In this document: in pieces, positions 44,420-57,360 of the stretch
Layout: every line of letters starts with the position of its first letter
Position numbering within the stretch: position 1 is the stretch's first letter
NCBI GenBank assembly: GCA_035079385.1
Contig: JAVHKY010000052.1
Location: 6,696,001-6,760,000 of the forward strand
Length of the DNA stretch: 64,000 nucleotides
Direction: 5' to 3'
Source: Aspidiotus rigidus
Lineage: Eukaryota; Arthropoda; Insecta; Hemiptera; Diaspididae
Notes under the pieces: model-generated
The model's input: the letters and a program-made list of their open reading frames with translations, nothing else
Told to the model about the DNA's origin: nothing
The model's database searches: none
Made by a program: the position numbers and the translations under genes

Positions 44420-45480
44420 TTAGGACGTTTGGTTCCTTTTGTAGACATCTTATATACCTAATCATTAAAATGAAATAAACTTGCAATTTGAACACATCAA
44501 ATTTATTGTTACATCGATCTTTTCGATAATAAAGACGCTACTATTTTTATTGTTCCATTCCTTCTCGTCGTCCTACCTAATTAATCAGCAGGGGCTAATT
44601 AATCAATAATATCATCATAAATAAACTAACTGTTCCCAGAGAACCCTCTGCGCACGTAGAGCCAGCACAAACCTAAGATAAAAATGAACAAAAACAATCT
44701 AAAGAGTGATCGCGTACACGTGACGTGAGCGTCTGATGAACAAAAGCGCGAGCGCGACTGAACTTACCCGAAGATGTTTCCATTTCATCGACTTAGGGCA
44801 GGGGTGCGCTAGTGTTCAGAAGAAAATCACTCATGCTTTTCCTCTGTCATATTTTCAATTTTTATACTCTACACAATTTTCTCTTATTTCTTGGTCCATT
44901 TACGGTTTACATAATATTTTTCTTCTTTCATCAATTTTTCTCACTTCAAGAAGAAAAAAATAGTAACACATATGACAGAATTTCTTGAAAAATACATACT
45001 ACCGGTAGTGACGATAGCGGTGATATTCTATCGATAGTTTTTCAGTCACCAATTTTGGTAGTATCGATAGCTCTGCCATGGCTTGTAAAATCCTTTACAT
45101 ACCGCGCATTTTGCTTCGTTAGTAAAACAGTGCTATTTGTGGAGTTAATCGCCATTGAAAGTTTCAGTTTTGATTTGGGTACGCAAAAACTAAATTTATA
45201 ATTTGAACATTCCGTAAAATCAAATTTATTAATATGCTGATCAATGTAAACACGCAAAGACACAAGAAACAACACAAAACGAGATAGGCTACAAAACTCT
45301 TCTCGACAGAAAATTACGCCATCAGAATCAACGACGACAAAACGATGAACATGGGAATATGATTGAATAAACAAGATAAATGTCATGACAGGGTACCATC
45401 AAAACAAATACCCACACTTTACTGCGTTGTGGAATACCATGCTGTGACGTCAGCGTCTTAACTGAGACAAAGAAGAGGAA
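44420..45480 (+). repeat. second copy of the 31901-32460 repeat, split
   Basis: 44424-44645 and about 45190-45460 match 31901-32145 and 32146-32430 respectively. Between them are about 500 bases not shared, so either this copy received an insertion or the other lost sequence. GCTGACGTCA.CGTCTTAACTGAGAC at 45440 matches GACTTCAGCGTCTTAACTGAGAC at 32398. Confidence 0.7.
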
Positions 45481-45559
45481 AAAAGTGATTACAATAGGGT
45501 CGGCTAGGGCCTGCGCCGACCCTAGAAAGTGATTACAATATGGTCGGCTCCGCGACACG

Positions 45560-46640
45560 CGCGGACCCTAAAAAGAATGAATGATTGCATAGGGTAGTAT
45601 CTCAATACTTGAACATGAAGTCAATATTGAACTAAGATATTGTATCTGTTTCAATCTCCCGTTTATTGATTGTTATTATTTTTCCTTACTACGAGTACCT
45701 ATACATCTTGCAAATCATAGAGGGTTTATTGCTTTGTCAACCCTATGTAGTGGTCTGTGTTATACGCAAACCGATTTGTCAAAGAAATGTTTTATTGCTG
45801 TTTTATTGCGTAGCATAGGTAGTTTGAGTAAGTTTGAGGGTCTGGAATACCATTTTCTTATCATATCTTTTCATAGTTGCATATGCGATTGGTTTGCGAT
45901 AGGTTCATGTTTGGCATTGCATCATATGTTATTTGAAGAAAATAAGCAAGAAAAAGATGAGAATGTGAGTAATGGAAGAAAACAAGGAATGATAATTATG
46001 AATGCAGAAGTGTGGAGTAAAATGCAACAATATTAAATTATCAAAGAGGAGTAAGTACAGATATGTCTGAAAAAAAGAGAGTTAATAAAATGGAGACCAA
46101 ACTGAATAAACTGTTGAGAAGAAAAGTGAGTATTGGGTACCATGGTTATTGGGTGTTCGTTTCAAGTTACTCATTACCTATACTTAGCAGTGACTGGAAC
46201 TCGCATCAAGATCGAGAATAATTAATAATTATAATAAGTTGAGAAACTTTTGAATGTTTGTTTATTTGTATAAAATGGATAAAAAATTTTGCGAAGGGAG
46301 ACAAGTATTATCAAAGAAATCAAAAAGAAACTTCAGAACGCATAAAGCGTAAAGCCAAAGATGTTGTGGGAAGAAAGCTGAAAGCAGAAACTCAGAAATA
46401 AATCTCAACATTGCAAGCCAAATGACATAATTGCAATGAGAGAAACTAAAAGCATCAAGCTAAAAGCTGAAGAATAACATGTATTTAGTGTAGAAATTAG
46501 AGAAGGATGACAAGTTGAAAGCTTAAAGGTGTATTATAAAATAAGAGCTGAAACTTAGAAGTCAAGTCGAGGCAGAAAGTCAAGAAGCTTAGCAAGAACC
46601 TCTTCCAGCCGACCAGCAGTCGGGTACTTGTCTCTTAATA
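45560..46640 (+). repeat. inverted match to 28310-30170
   Basis: GATATTGTATCTGTTTCAATCTC and the AGCTGAAAGCAGAAACT / GAAACTAAAAGCATCAAGCT series mirror the other copy. It appears shorter than that copy, with a deletion in the middle. Confidence 0.7.
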
Positions 46641-48172
46641 CAACTGCCGCACAACATTGCTGTACATCCAAATCAGTGATCACGAAGAAATTCATTTGAA
46701 TAATGTTAACACGACCAATTGAGATGTAAATAGTCATGATGATTAAATTACAGAATTGAAACGAGCAATCTAATTATAATAAAAGGACGATTTAATACAA
46801 CCCCTCTACAGACCACAGAGTTATATAAAATTACGCCAAGATTCCAGCTACTAGCCATCATCCAGGACGAGATAGTTTCAATTTTCTAATTTAATAAATA
46901 TGAACTCCTGGAAAATTCCGACACTTGAATAGTCGTTTCTGCGATGATTTTTTAATGAATAATTTAATCATCATTCTAATTTTCGATACAAGTAGGTTAG
47001 GTTAGGTCAATACGTATTGGGTTTAATAGTGTTTTGGAAATTTGGATTAACGTCATATTGAGAAGTCAATTTCAACACCCTTTAGAGAAGAGTATTTATC
47101 ATAATTTCTCAGATTGTAATATTTTCCTGTGATTTGATCAATGAAGTTAGTAATAGTTGTTTGTTTACGATTTACACACTCGCACCAATCATCTAAAAGA
47201 TACAGTTTGTTTGGTCGTCAATTTGGATGAACGGTACATATGGCAGTTTGACGCGACGTACAGAGTTGAATTGCCGTAGTATCCAAATCAACGATTAGGA
47301 AGAAATTCTATTTTCATTAAATGAGGTTAATATGCCTAGTCTATCTTATACATGTACACTTCTATCCGCGAATCACGTCTGTTAGACAGAACGAAGATAG
47401 TTGATCAACATCTCAAATGAAAATGCGTGTTTCTGAGAGACATAGCGAAAAATATTGCGAGAATTTTCAGTCTCGAAGGTCCCCTCCTGTAGTTAAGTTA
47501 GGTTGCCGGACGGCGGACATTATTTCCAAAATAACTTCCAATTATAGTCTTCCAATAAAACAGGTCCCGTGTTGATACGGAAAATTTTATTGCACAATGA
47601 GCTCAATATTTATGAGAGATAATTTTTATCTTGTTAACACTTAGTACTTACTTTTCAATTTCCGTGTATTTATTTCCTCAGCTTTTCTTGTTTTTTGTTT
47701 TTGTTTTTTTCTTCATCATATTAACGACCCCAGCAACTATACTCGAGGTGGGCTCAGAGTGGGCAGATGGGGACAATAAAGATCCAGGGAGGTAGTTCTT
47801 TGTACTAAGTATCTCATGATGATGATTCTTTGAAAGAGAATTTGTGATGCATGGAGGGACAGAATGGTATATCTGAATATTTTTGAAAGCTGGGTAAGAG
47901 AAGAAGTGTTGAAAGGGTAGATCCTCAGCATGGCAGTACAGATATGAAAGGGTAAGAAGCATTAAAAGAGAGAGAAGAGTGGGTGAAACAGGTATAGCCT
48001 ATTCTCAGACAAATTGGGATGACTTCTTCGCTTCGGCAAGCGAATTGACAATTGAAGCTTTTTTATACGTCCACCGTATTGAACTTGAAATGATAAGTTG
48101 ATTCAAAAAAATGGTGGCCGGTGTATGTAGGTTTTTTAAAATGTTTACCTATTTTTACCACATACCTCAGTT
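46641..48172. other. non-coding; scattered repeats
   Basis: ATCCAAATCA.CGAT(T)AG.AAGAAATTC recurs at about 46670 and 47285, and a relative at 60110. A boundary box lies at 47553-47576. No genes recognised. Confidence 0.5.
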
Positions 48173-48175
48173 TTA

Positions 48176-48295
48176 GAGCTCCGCTACATAAGCAGCAACC
48201 GAACAGCAACGGCCAAGTTGCTAGCAACCAAACCAAAAGGTTAAGGTTTAGTTGTTCGAGCAACTTGACGGGTTGCTACTTATGTAGCGGAGCTC
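48176..48295. mobile_element. PIF/Harbinger-type MITE (120 bp)
   Basis: TIR GAGCTCCGCTACATAAG at both ends, continuing to GCAACC; TTA target duplication at 48173-48175 and 48296-48298, the TWA type of PIF/Harbinger. No coding. Confidence 0.8.
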
Positions 48296-48369
48296 TTAGT
48301 TTTGTTGTTGGAGCAGAAGGTTCTAAAAAAATTTCAAACAGTTACAAACAGTTTTGCGATCGTTTTTAG

Positions 48370-49130
48370 CCTCTTTGGGAGGGGTCCATTTCACCGAAAG
48401 TTTTTTCACCGACCGTACTCCACCGAGTGACACATTCACCGGAAAAAATTCACCGATGACCTTTTCACCGAACACAAAAAAAATATTTTGAAAAATGAAA
48501 AAAGTTTCACACATCATCACATATACGAAAGTTGTAAGTAAGTTACAGTATCAATACCGCGAAGGGTACATTTTAATAATTTAAATTGTGAGCAAAGCCA
48601 CGCAGGTATTCCACCACATCCTTGGGGCGATTTGCTGCGTAGCTTCGAACTTTTTTTTTCTAAACGATGATCGACTTCAGTGTATTTCTTTTTTTTGGGG
48701 GGAAGGGTGGGGGGAGATGAGCCAACAACATACTGTTTAGCAGTTGTCTTTATTTTACCCCACGATCGTTGGAAACTTCGGATTATGCGCCAAATATTCT
48801 CGTGATCGCCTGTTGTTAGCACCTCCAAAGCACGACGCTACTGTTCGTTTGGGGTAATTTCTCCCACAAGCTAATAGGAAAAGAAGCGCCTCGTCTTCCA
48901 TTACGTGTGCCTTGTCCCAGTCATGTCTTCTCGAAATATGTTGTCACCCCCGCCGCCTCAGGGGGGAACGATGTAATACCTTTAATTTCACTTTTCATTC
49001 ATCATTACTCATTGTCGGTGAACTTGCCGGTCGGTGAAAAAAGGATACTAGTCGGTGAACTCATTACTCGGTGAATCGGTACTTCGGTGAATGTACACTA
49101 GTCGGTGAAAAAGCTTTCGATGAAACGGTC
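48370..49130 (-). mobile_element. Mutator-like element remnant with iterated TTCACCGA ends
   Basis: Left end 48385-48475 has at least five TTCACCG words. Right end 49010-49130 has the mirrored CGGTGAA words at similar spacing, and the outermost TTTCACCGAAAG/TTTCATCGAAAG followed by TTTTTCACCGAC match as inverted repeats. A decayed coding fragment lies between. Long, internally repetitive inverted ends are common in Mutator-like elements. Confidence 0.6.
48517..48828 (-). pseudogene. possible MULE transposase C-terminal fragment
   Basis: The product includes GDHENIWRIIRSFQRSWGKI, then PPKKKKYTEVDHRLEKKS. Animal MULE/FLYWCH-associated transposases end with a similar H.NIW.F...L+.EQ......Q.......P..KK.+Y...+.R+ block. 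Only this tail is seen; the DDE part is absent. Confidence 0.4.
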
Positions 49131-50585
49131 TGCTCCTTATCCGCAGCAAGGAGTAACATTAATATGTATGTATAGTAAGACTATACACGGTTTAGTTATT
49201 GTTTTAGCTGAATTGTAATGAAATTTGCCACACTTTTTAGTAATTCAGAAAATTGTAACAAAATTGATACAGTTGTTAGTATATTAGACTGGCAAGACAG
49301 CGCGTCTCTCTTGTTCTTCTATTTTCATATTATTTCTTCTTCTTTGTAATTCGATTTTTTTTTTCAGTAAATTCTGTAGATAATTCAACTGGAGCAAATT
49401 TTTCCAAGGCCCTGAATATTTATTTATTTATTGATCGGGCTCATTTCTTTGAGTGGTGCCGACAACAGCCTGTAGGCCAATTACCGCCGACACCACTCTG
49501 ACAATATAATCCAATAAAGGAGAAACTACTTACATCTCACGATCTCTCTCCACATCGAGAACGACCGCCTTTCTCCTTGTTTTTCCATATTTCCTAAGCC
49601 CTCCCACACTGGAGTTCTCATCATCGGCGCCTCTTTCCATGAAAGAAAGAATGAAAGAAAGGTCCGCGGTTGAATACTACCCGGTGGTGTGCAACACCGG
49701 AAAAATAGAGCATAATGATACAATCCTTTTCTCAAGTCATTTCAATCGCACAAAATCCCAAGTTGTCACCAACTTGTGATTTACAATTCAATATTTACTC
49801 GCCACTTGGTCCCGGTTTGGAGTAGACTAGAACTTGTATTGAGAATAAGCAATAACATGGTTGTTCTTATTTTAAGAGCTATTAGTCAAGATCCGATCGT
49901 ACCTTGTTTCCTTTATAGTGTAATCAGCAAAGTAAACCATCAGCAATAATTTTCTACTTCCTTTATTTTTAACAAACACTGTCACATTTAGACATTTCCA
50001 AAAATATGTATAGTCAAACCTTGATGAGTCAGAATGGAGGGTAACAAAAAGTTTAGTTTTAGTTATTATTTCTCAAATTCTTAAAGTTTGGAGGGACAAA
50101 TTTGAGTTAGGTACAAGAAAGATTCTGTCTTCTTTGAATCTATATCTTCAGATTACAACTTTCTTAAATCATTATTGATCACAATTTGAGAGTTTTGCAA
50201 GCAAAGCCAAACTTCTTCTCTTTTAAGATCAACCATTTCCGACCACCTTTGGCGCCTTCCAATATATATTTTAGATTGAAATCGATCACTTCTGCCTAGA
50301 AACGCCGGGAATTGTCATTTTTTAATTTAAAGTTCATAAAAACGAGGTCATTGATTATTTGAGTCAAGTATTGTTGGGTTCAAAATACTGCAAGGAAGTT
50401 TCTGTCAGATTTAAACGTTTAAGCAAATGCACATGTAAATACCACAGGTATGCTTCACTTCTACTCAAAATAGAGCAATTGTATGCAGTTTAGAATTCAA
50501 AGATTGTGCTTCAACAAAATAATTTCTGTACATAGTACAATTCAAAAGCGTACTATTTACAGTTTCAGTACAAACAAAATTATCA
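49131..50585. other. non-coding; one short repeat
   Basis: 49640-49720 is related to 5660-5725 (see above). The rest shows no recognised feature. Confidence 0.45.
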
Positions 50586-50589
50586 TTAC

Positions 50590-50867
50590 CTGTCCTTTTC
50601 ATTCACAGCCACATTTGTTGTCCCATCAATAATATCAGAAGGTGTTTGGCTAGAATTGTTACTGCTACCATTACCAATACTGAAAGCGACAATATTTGAA
50701 TCTGTAACGTTATTACTGTTGTTAATGATATTGTTATCATTTCCACTAATATTCTTGAGATTATTCTTCTTCAAATATATCGGCGAGGACATATTAGGAG
50801 ATTGTAATTTATCACTGGCAATTGGGTTCAATGGGTAAAACTTCAATGATCTGCAATCATCAACCAT
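50590..50867 (-). CDS. candidate 5' coding exon of taiman
   Basis: From the ATG at 50867 the product is MVDDCRSLKFYPLNPIASDK, then an Asn/Ser-rich stretch (IINNSNNVTDSN) to TTNVAVNEKD. It ends with a good donor, ACAG|GTAATG, in phase 2 (92 codons plus 2 bases). tai exon 1 (24502) opens with exactly the one base needed, and joining them gives EKD-S-ALSCDLPDPVW with no stop. An acceptor TTATCGCAG at 50935-50936 would extend the exon to 50934, also open. No conserved domain is visible, so assignment rests on phase, strand, composition and position. Phase would agree by chance one time in three. The intron would be 26 kb. Confidence 0.45.
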
Positions 50868-50934
50868 ACAATGGTCCAGAAAGAGTAACGGATCATCAGC
50901 CGCTGCACTCGACGTGCTTGAATGGAGAAGTGTC

Positions 50935-53090
50935 CTGCGATAAGCCGCCGTGGTGCTTATGTATTTGACAAAGCAATTCGAGAGGAAAGAGCAAAAATTA
51001 CACTTCAACAAAATATGAATAAAAGAACGCGAAAAATGCAATCGACTTTTAACAATTGTCACACTTGCGTAAACACATACACAACATTTTTCACAGGAAT
51101 GCGCGATACTCGAGATAGAGAGCTTATATAATCTATCACATGATGATGATGATCACAAAGAAGAAGTTCATTGGAGCAAAAGAAGAATTCAATACTTTGG
51201 AAACCACCAATAACTTTGCCGCATAATATCAGTAGCAATTTTTTTCCAAAGAACAGGTTTCTCCAAATTAAAAATATTTGCACCAGTTGAAACCACACTA
51301 TCAAGAAGAATTCCTTTTGTTGCACGGATTTGAGCACAATTAGGACTCTGGAAATATACAAAAAAAAAACATTCATGTATCTCTTTATAATATCTTCTTA
51401 ATCATCAATGATTACTAGACAGTGGCCATATCATTGCTTTCAAGAGGTTATCAGATACAACAAGTTGAGTGCATATTACTCAGCCTGTATTGAAGCTACA
51501 GACCTGGTCAAGAGCTTTGAATCTTTGCTGAATCAAACTCTTTCAAATCCATACCGGTCATTATTGTTGAATTCTAAGCAAAATATCTGACTTCACCTTA
51601 CAGCTATTGAATACATTACATGTACCGATTTCCTTGAGCTCAGATGCTTATTACTCGAGTTTTACTTCAGCTACAAAACTACTCAAGAGCTATAGCTCTT
51701 TATTGGGTTTCTTGAATGATCAAAATTGGTACTACGAGTTATGTTCTTTGCGGATGTCACTCAAACTTATAAATTCAATTTTCTTCTTTGTATTTTTACA
51801 GACTGAAGACCGTAGACTCAATATTAGGTAAAATATTGGTCGAAATGATTTTCCAGTGACTCAATATTAATGATGTCAAGGAGATTGGAGGAAAGGCAAA
51901 ACCATCAAGACTTCAGGACACACATCCTGGCTAAAGTCAATGCTGCAATTCTTTTCCAATTCAGCTGTAAAAGATGTTCCAGAAGGAAAGAGTGAAAAAA
52001 TTCGGTAAAACTACTTTTTATTGAAGAAAATGTGTGTTATGGTGTAATGATGTCAGACTATATTCTCATGGACATGTACAAATGAAACAGAAATTTTCAG
52101 CCGATATGATAAACCAGTTTTGTACATCATCAGTACATTACCAGTTTGAATTAATAATATTACAGGCGCGCATACACAATATGTTTTTTACTCTCCGACC
52201 GCAGTTCTGAGCTTATGGTCGAGCTTATCACTAGGGTCAAGGTAAAACTGATCAAGAAATGGTAGTAGGCTAACGAAAATATAAAAAATTGATGAGAAAT
52301 ATGTACTGGTTAAAACTCGTCAAGAAGACAGCAAATTCGTCATCTATATTTAGTACTTTTAGGTTGTTTGGGAAATTTTTGCGAATTTTTCTTCTCTGTG
52401 ATTATTTTGCTGTCACAACAGAGAGCAGCCGGTTAGGTGAATGAAATGTCCTGTTATCTTATGGCAAGATTCATTAGATTCGTTCCCTGCTGGAATTGTG
52501 ACTTGAGAGTTGTAGCCACTTTACTTCGGCAACTGCACAACAAAATCAAGTTACCTTCTACCGCCGAACACCACAAAAGTTTTCACACTCTTGCCATTCT
52601 TGATCCGACAAGACTATAGCCCATTCCTCACCAAAAGCCCATAACAAAAGACGAGCTTCTGAGTACAATTATTTCCATTGTCTGAAACAACGAGAGCATG
52701 CGCACATTTGCCGCTCTGACCAGACATGGGGCTGTAGTCAATCTCTCATCGCAAGCCTGTAATCTTCACAGTAAGATTTCCTCTGCTACCTGGAGAAACA
52801 AGAATTTCCGCTCATTCACCTCATTTGATTGAACACGGGTTTGCAGCCAATTCCTAACTTCAAGCTAATGTGACAGGAGACAAGTCCTCTGGTAATACTC
52901 CCTCCATCGTCAGGAATGACAAGAATTCTTGTGCATTTGCCCTGCTCAATTAGACATAGGACTATAGTTGATATTTCACCGCGATAAGTTTACAGCAAAT
53001 GGTGACCTTCCCAAAAAAATCTACTGCCTCGGCCAGTATAACAAAAAATGTGTTGCAAGAAGCTTCAATTCTTCCTACGTTAGCACGCAT
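50935..53090. other. non-coding; nothing recognised
   Basis: Includes decayed-looking sequence at 52400-53000 with repeated phrases (GCGCACATTTGCC / GTGCATTTGCCC), maybe an old repeat. Confidence 0.4.
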
Positions 53091-53098
53091 CTTGTCCG

Positions 53099-53950
53099 TT
53101 GCGTTATGGAATTCTTGACCAAGAACAGTTCGTTGTTGTTTGCATCACTGATGGTCATAGCAACGTGGTTAAAGTTCGCTATAACTTGGTATCAGATCGT
53201 GGCGACAGTTACTTATTTTATTTACTTTTTTCATGTTTCCTTTTCTTTTTGTATTTCTCAAAAATGGGTGGATCCGAATCTAATGCGTCTGATGACTTCT
53301 CATTAAATGTGAATAAGAATGATGCGGTAGAGAGTGATGAGAACACTGAAAATATTTCTTTTTCTTTGGCGGTAACTACGTTGTCTTTTTCATCAACCGC
53401 GACTGTTTTTATTTCCTTGTCTGGTACCACAAATACCTCCTCAACTGCTGCTTCATCTACTCACTCAATTGCTGCTCCTGCGGACACCACGTTACTGCTA
53501 AATTACTCTCAAACACCTCAGCTCCAATGTTTACTTTGGAGCAATTACAGGTTCATAAGTCCTCCCAAATGGTTTTTCTCAAAGTGCAGCTCGAATATTT
53601 CCTTCTTTATCCGCTACATCAGTTCCTTCCCTCAAGATACAGGAATATAAGGAAAACAAGCCCCTATCCGCCTGAAGAAACTATAAGCCAAAGGGCCAAA
53701 TGGTCAAATTGGAGTTGTCTGTGGACAACTTTACAAAGTTTATTGAGGAGTCAAAGGTAGAATCAGTTTGTATACTAGTGGACCAGAGGAATACGTGGGT
53801 CCGCATATATTCCCAGCAAGTACCGGGACCTCAGTCGATACGTTTGGAACTACATAAAAATTCCAGTTCTGGCTATGAAGCTTACACGGAAGTAAGTACT
53901 CTATACAACATAAGTAGACGTTTTTTACAAATGTGGTATAATATTACAAT
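53099..53950 (+). other. unrecognised decayed ORF region
   Basis: Frames 53099-53650 and 53700-53972 have Ser/Thr/Asn-rich and then ordinary composition (MVKLELSVDNFTKFIEESKV). I recognise no motif. A transmembrane-like stretch (YLFYLLFSCFLFFLYF) lies before MGGSESNAS. It may be a retroelement remnant or chance. I do not call it a gene. Confidence 0.25.
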
Positions 53951-54199
53951 TTGCGCGAGCGCTTTTGATTGATTGACCATTGACGGGCGAGAACGAGAAT
54001 ACTAATGAAGTAATAATCAACCCCTGAGAAAAAAAAGAAAGGTACAATGAAATAAATTGTCGTTTGGAACATCTTGCCTTTAAGCCAGGTTTTGATGAAC
54101 TCCTGTACGTCGCATAATTTGGACAAATCAAAATGCACATTTTTAAAGGAGTACAAAATTTAAAATTTTTTATCAATGATTTCGGATATTTATATTCCT

Positions 54200-56607
54200 A
54201 GTTCACCCCTCTACACGTTTTATAATCACGTAACTAAGCTCACTCCTGAACAACGCATTTTGAAAAATGTTAAGAGAATGTTTTTCCATTCCGTCTCAAG
54301 TTATTTTTAATTTGATATTTTTTGTTCTCTGGGTTATTGAAAAAAATTTGCGTCGCAGAACGAGCGGGTATCGTGATTGGGTAATTAAGAGTCACTGAAT
54401 CATCTTTTTTTTGGAGCCCATTTTTTAATCTTTGAATATAAACTTTCTCCATCGGAATTTTAATTTAATTTTTAATCCTAAGCTCTTCATTATTGTAATC
54501 AATCACTACTTTATTTTTAAGCAAGAAATGCCCTCCTAAAATAACATAACTTCGTCTATCTCATCAACTACTCTAAAAACTACAGTGAATTTCTCACTAC
54601 CTATTGAAAACGTTAGTTTGAAATTGCTGTAATATGTCATTTTAAATTGTTGCGACGAGGCACAGATTTTTCACCGCTTTCTTGATAAATAATACAATCC
54701 TTAGGTAATTTACACTTCCATAAATTAATATTAGCACCATTGTCTATGAGCGCACGTAAAATTTCTTCCAAGTATTTAATTTCAATATTACAGTCAAGAT
54801 GCGCTATAGTAAAAATTTTTTCCAACTTATTCATTCATTATTTTTATTATTATTATTTTTATTATTCTTCATTTCTTTATTTACGTTAGGTGTTTTAGTT
54901 TTATTCTCAAACTTTTTGACTTATTATTTTCATTAAACTTACGATAGAACGGTTTATTTTTATTAAATGATCTATTCAAGTTATTTTTTGCGGAAAATTT
55001 CCTATATCTCGTCGCATTTTTTAGTTTTTTTGATTTTCGGCTTTAGGTGTAGCTTTATTTCCTTGCACTCTACGAAAACAATCCTTAGCTAAATGATTTT
55101 TCAATCCACAGACGTAGCACCCTGAATTTTGAGGAGGAGGACGATAGAATCTAGGCTGGAAGTTTTGGTAGCGAGGTTGGAAATTCTGGTCGTGAGGAGA
55201 ACGAAAATTGGAGGGTTGATTGTAATATCTTGGGAAATTTTGGCGGGGATACCAGGGATGTGAGAATGATCGAAATTGTTGAGGAAATTGTGGAGTAAAC
55301 CATTAAAATTTTGAGGAGGGTTGTAAAAAGCTGCTTGAGTATTCGTTGGAGAAAAGGGAGATGGAGTTAACAGACTATTTAAATTATAATTGACTGGAAA
55401 TGAAGAATTATTGTTGACAGCTCCTGCTGCTTGATTAGGAAAATTAATACCTGTTTGATTATCTAAGGAAAACCTGTGTATTTGCATTATTATTAGTATT
55501 TAAATTTTCCTGAGGACTAGTATTATGACCTCGAATTTTATTTATTAATTCAGGAATTGACTTTTCTTCTTCCTCCTTTCCCTCTTCGCTAACTTTATTT
55601 TGGACCATAGCTATTATTTCTTTTAATCCTGTCTCTTTCTCTTTTCTATTATCCGTCATTTTTTCTACTTCGAGGCTAAGTGATTTTAATTCTTGCACTA
55701 CTTCACTATTGTTATTAGTAGGATACCTTTCAAGATTATCTTTTACAACTTCTAAATTATCTAATAAATTTTGGATAGTCTTATTATTGAGATTCTGAAT
55801 TGCCTGCCTTTGTCCTGGTAGAAGAGAACTTAAGACCTTAGACGTGATCGCTGACATATTATTATTCTGTTTCTTGCATAACCTGATGACTTTTCTAGCC
55901 AACGCAATAGGGTCTTCATTCTCTTTTTGTCTCATCTTCTGTATCAAAATTTCATAACTGTTCTCGTCTTTGCCGTACTCTGTTTTTAACTTATTTTTTA
56001 TCGTGTCCCAATCTGGTGAAGCTTCTCCTATCATTATCTCTTGCTCAAGAAATTCTTTTGCCGCGCCTTTAAGCTTACGAGAAAAATGCCTAATTGTTTG
56101 TTTGTCATTCCATTCATTTATTTTCGCTATATGATTGACATTTTCGAGATGTTCTACAATATCCTCAGATGCTAGCCCTATTCGATCTCTGCTCGCAATT
56201 TTAGTTGAAAGTTCATTGAGTTGTTCTCTCTCCATTGCTTGTGTAAAAGGATTCTCTTCAAAATTAATATTATTTACGTTAAATAGTGAAGTGTTTGCGT
56301 GTGAGTTAGGCAAACTATTTCGATGTGATTTTTCTAGATGTTCCTCTAAAATTTCAGAATAGGAGTTACATCTTCTCTCAATCGTATTAATTTCCAGAAT
56401 ATCTAAAATAATGCCCCTTTCCTGTTCACGACTACTATCAAATTGACGACGTTTTATATAATCATTCAAATTATTTTTAGCCTTAAGATGTTCGACGATT
56501 ATTTTTCTTTTTTCTTCTAAATTCGAACTCAAAATATTTATTTCTAATTTTAACACTGAAATTATGATATTGGCTTCTCGCGTACGTAATTTATAAGCCC
56601 ATGACAT
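54200..56607 (-). pseudogene. gypsy-type gag, nucleocapsid and protease-start, decayed
   Basis: The frame 56607-55459 (382 codons) is a capsid-like gag: NEWNDKQTIRHFSRKLKGAA, EYGKDENSYEILIQKMRQKE, ALARKVIRLCKK and long charged helices. After shifts, an Asn/Pro/Phe-rich linker leads to a CCHC knuckle CYVCGLKNHLAKDC (about 55118-55077). Further shifts lead to ALIDNGANINLW (54770-54735), the aspartic protease motif with N where T/S is usual. A following block ends near 54270. RT and later domains are missing on this side. Confidence 0.75.
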
Positions 56608-56679
56608 TTACTTAAACATTTGAAAAGGAAAAATTAAAGGTACATGTTTCGATTTCTCTTGACTTACTGATTGTAGATT

Positions 56680-57180
56680 TGAGCGATGGTTGGGCGCCAA
56701 TATGTGACAAGAGTGTCACCTTAGAAGAGATGGTAATGAACTGATTGGCAAATATGGACCCATAAAATTTGATCTCAAAATAAAATGACTGTTCTTTTTC
56801 TACAACTTCTTATTATTTCTTAAAGCAAGACACAATCATATTATTTACATAAAAACGACTAAATTCATAAAAACAGGAATGAATGAAAATATGAAAAACG
56901 GATCTGGTTCTTTACAGCTAGATGTGAATCGTATTCTTCTTCTTGATGGATTAATCGCGAGTTACATTTTACTCTCCAAGTCGATTTTTTTTTAGGGCTG
57001 GTCTAAGCTACAGTTTGGGGAGAATTTACATTATTGGGTGATTTGATTAGAATTGGTAAACATTACAAAGAGAGGGTATTGTACATCAAATAATTGGTTT
57101 GACGGCATATGACGCTTTATACCTCATCTTTGCTACGACTCGCGCTTCGTGAATTCGTGTGCTTTACGCATGAACAATAA
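56680..57180 (-). repeat. probable 5' LTR end and primer site for the gag region
   Basis: On the minus strand, CTCTTGTCACA is followed by TATTGGCGCCCAACCATCGC. TGGCGCCCAAC is a familiar LTR-element primer site (lysine-type tRNA), about 80 bases before the gag ATG. The LTR would therefore end at about 56703. Its start was not located. Confidence 0.55.
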
Positions 57181-57360
57181 TATTGGAACCTAATGGTACT
57201 TTTCCGTATGTACGAAATATATCTTCAAATAATATTTACACCGTGAATTCGACTTGGCGAAATCTCGAGAGTTTCTATGATCTTGTGGCACTCCATAAAT
57301 AAAGCCAAAAGTAGCGTCACCGGTATCATACACTACGTCACCACAGTCGATACCCCCTTC

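Noticed and set aside
53099..53650. 184-codon plus-strand frame as a host gene
   Set aside because: It has no recognisable domain, low-complexity Ser/Thr composition and no supporting splice structure. Listed only as unrecognised.
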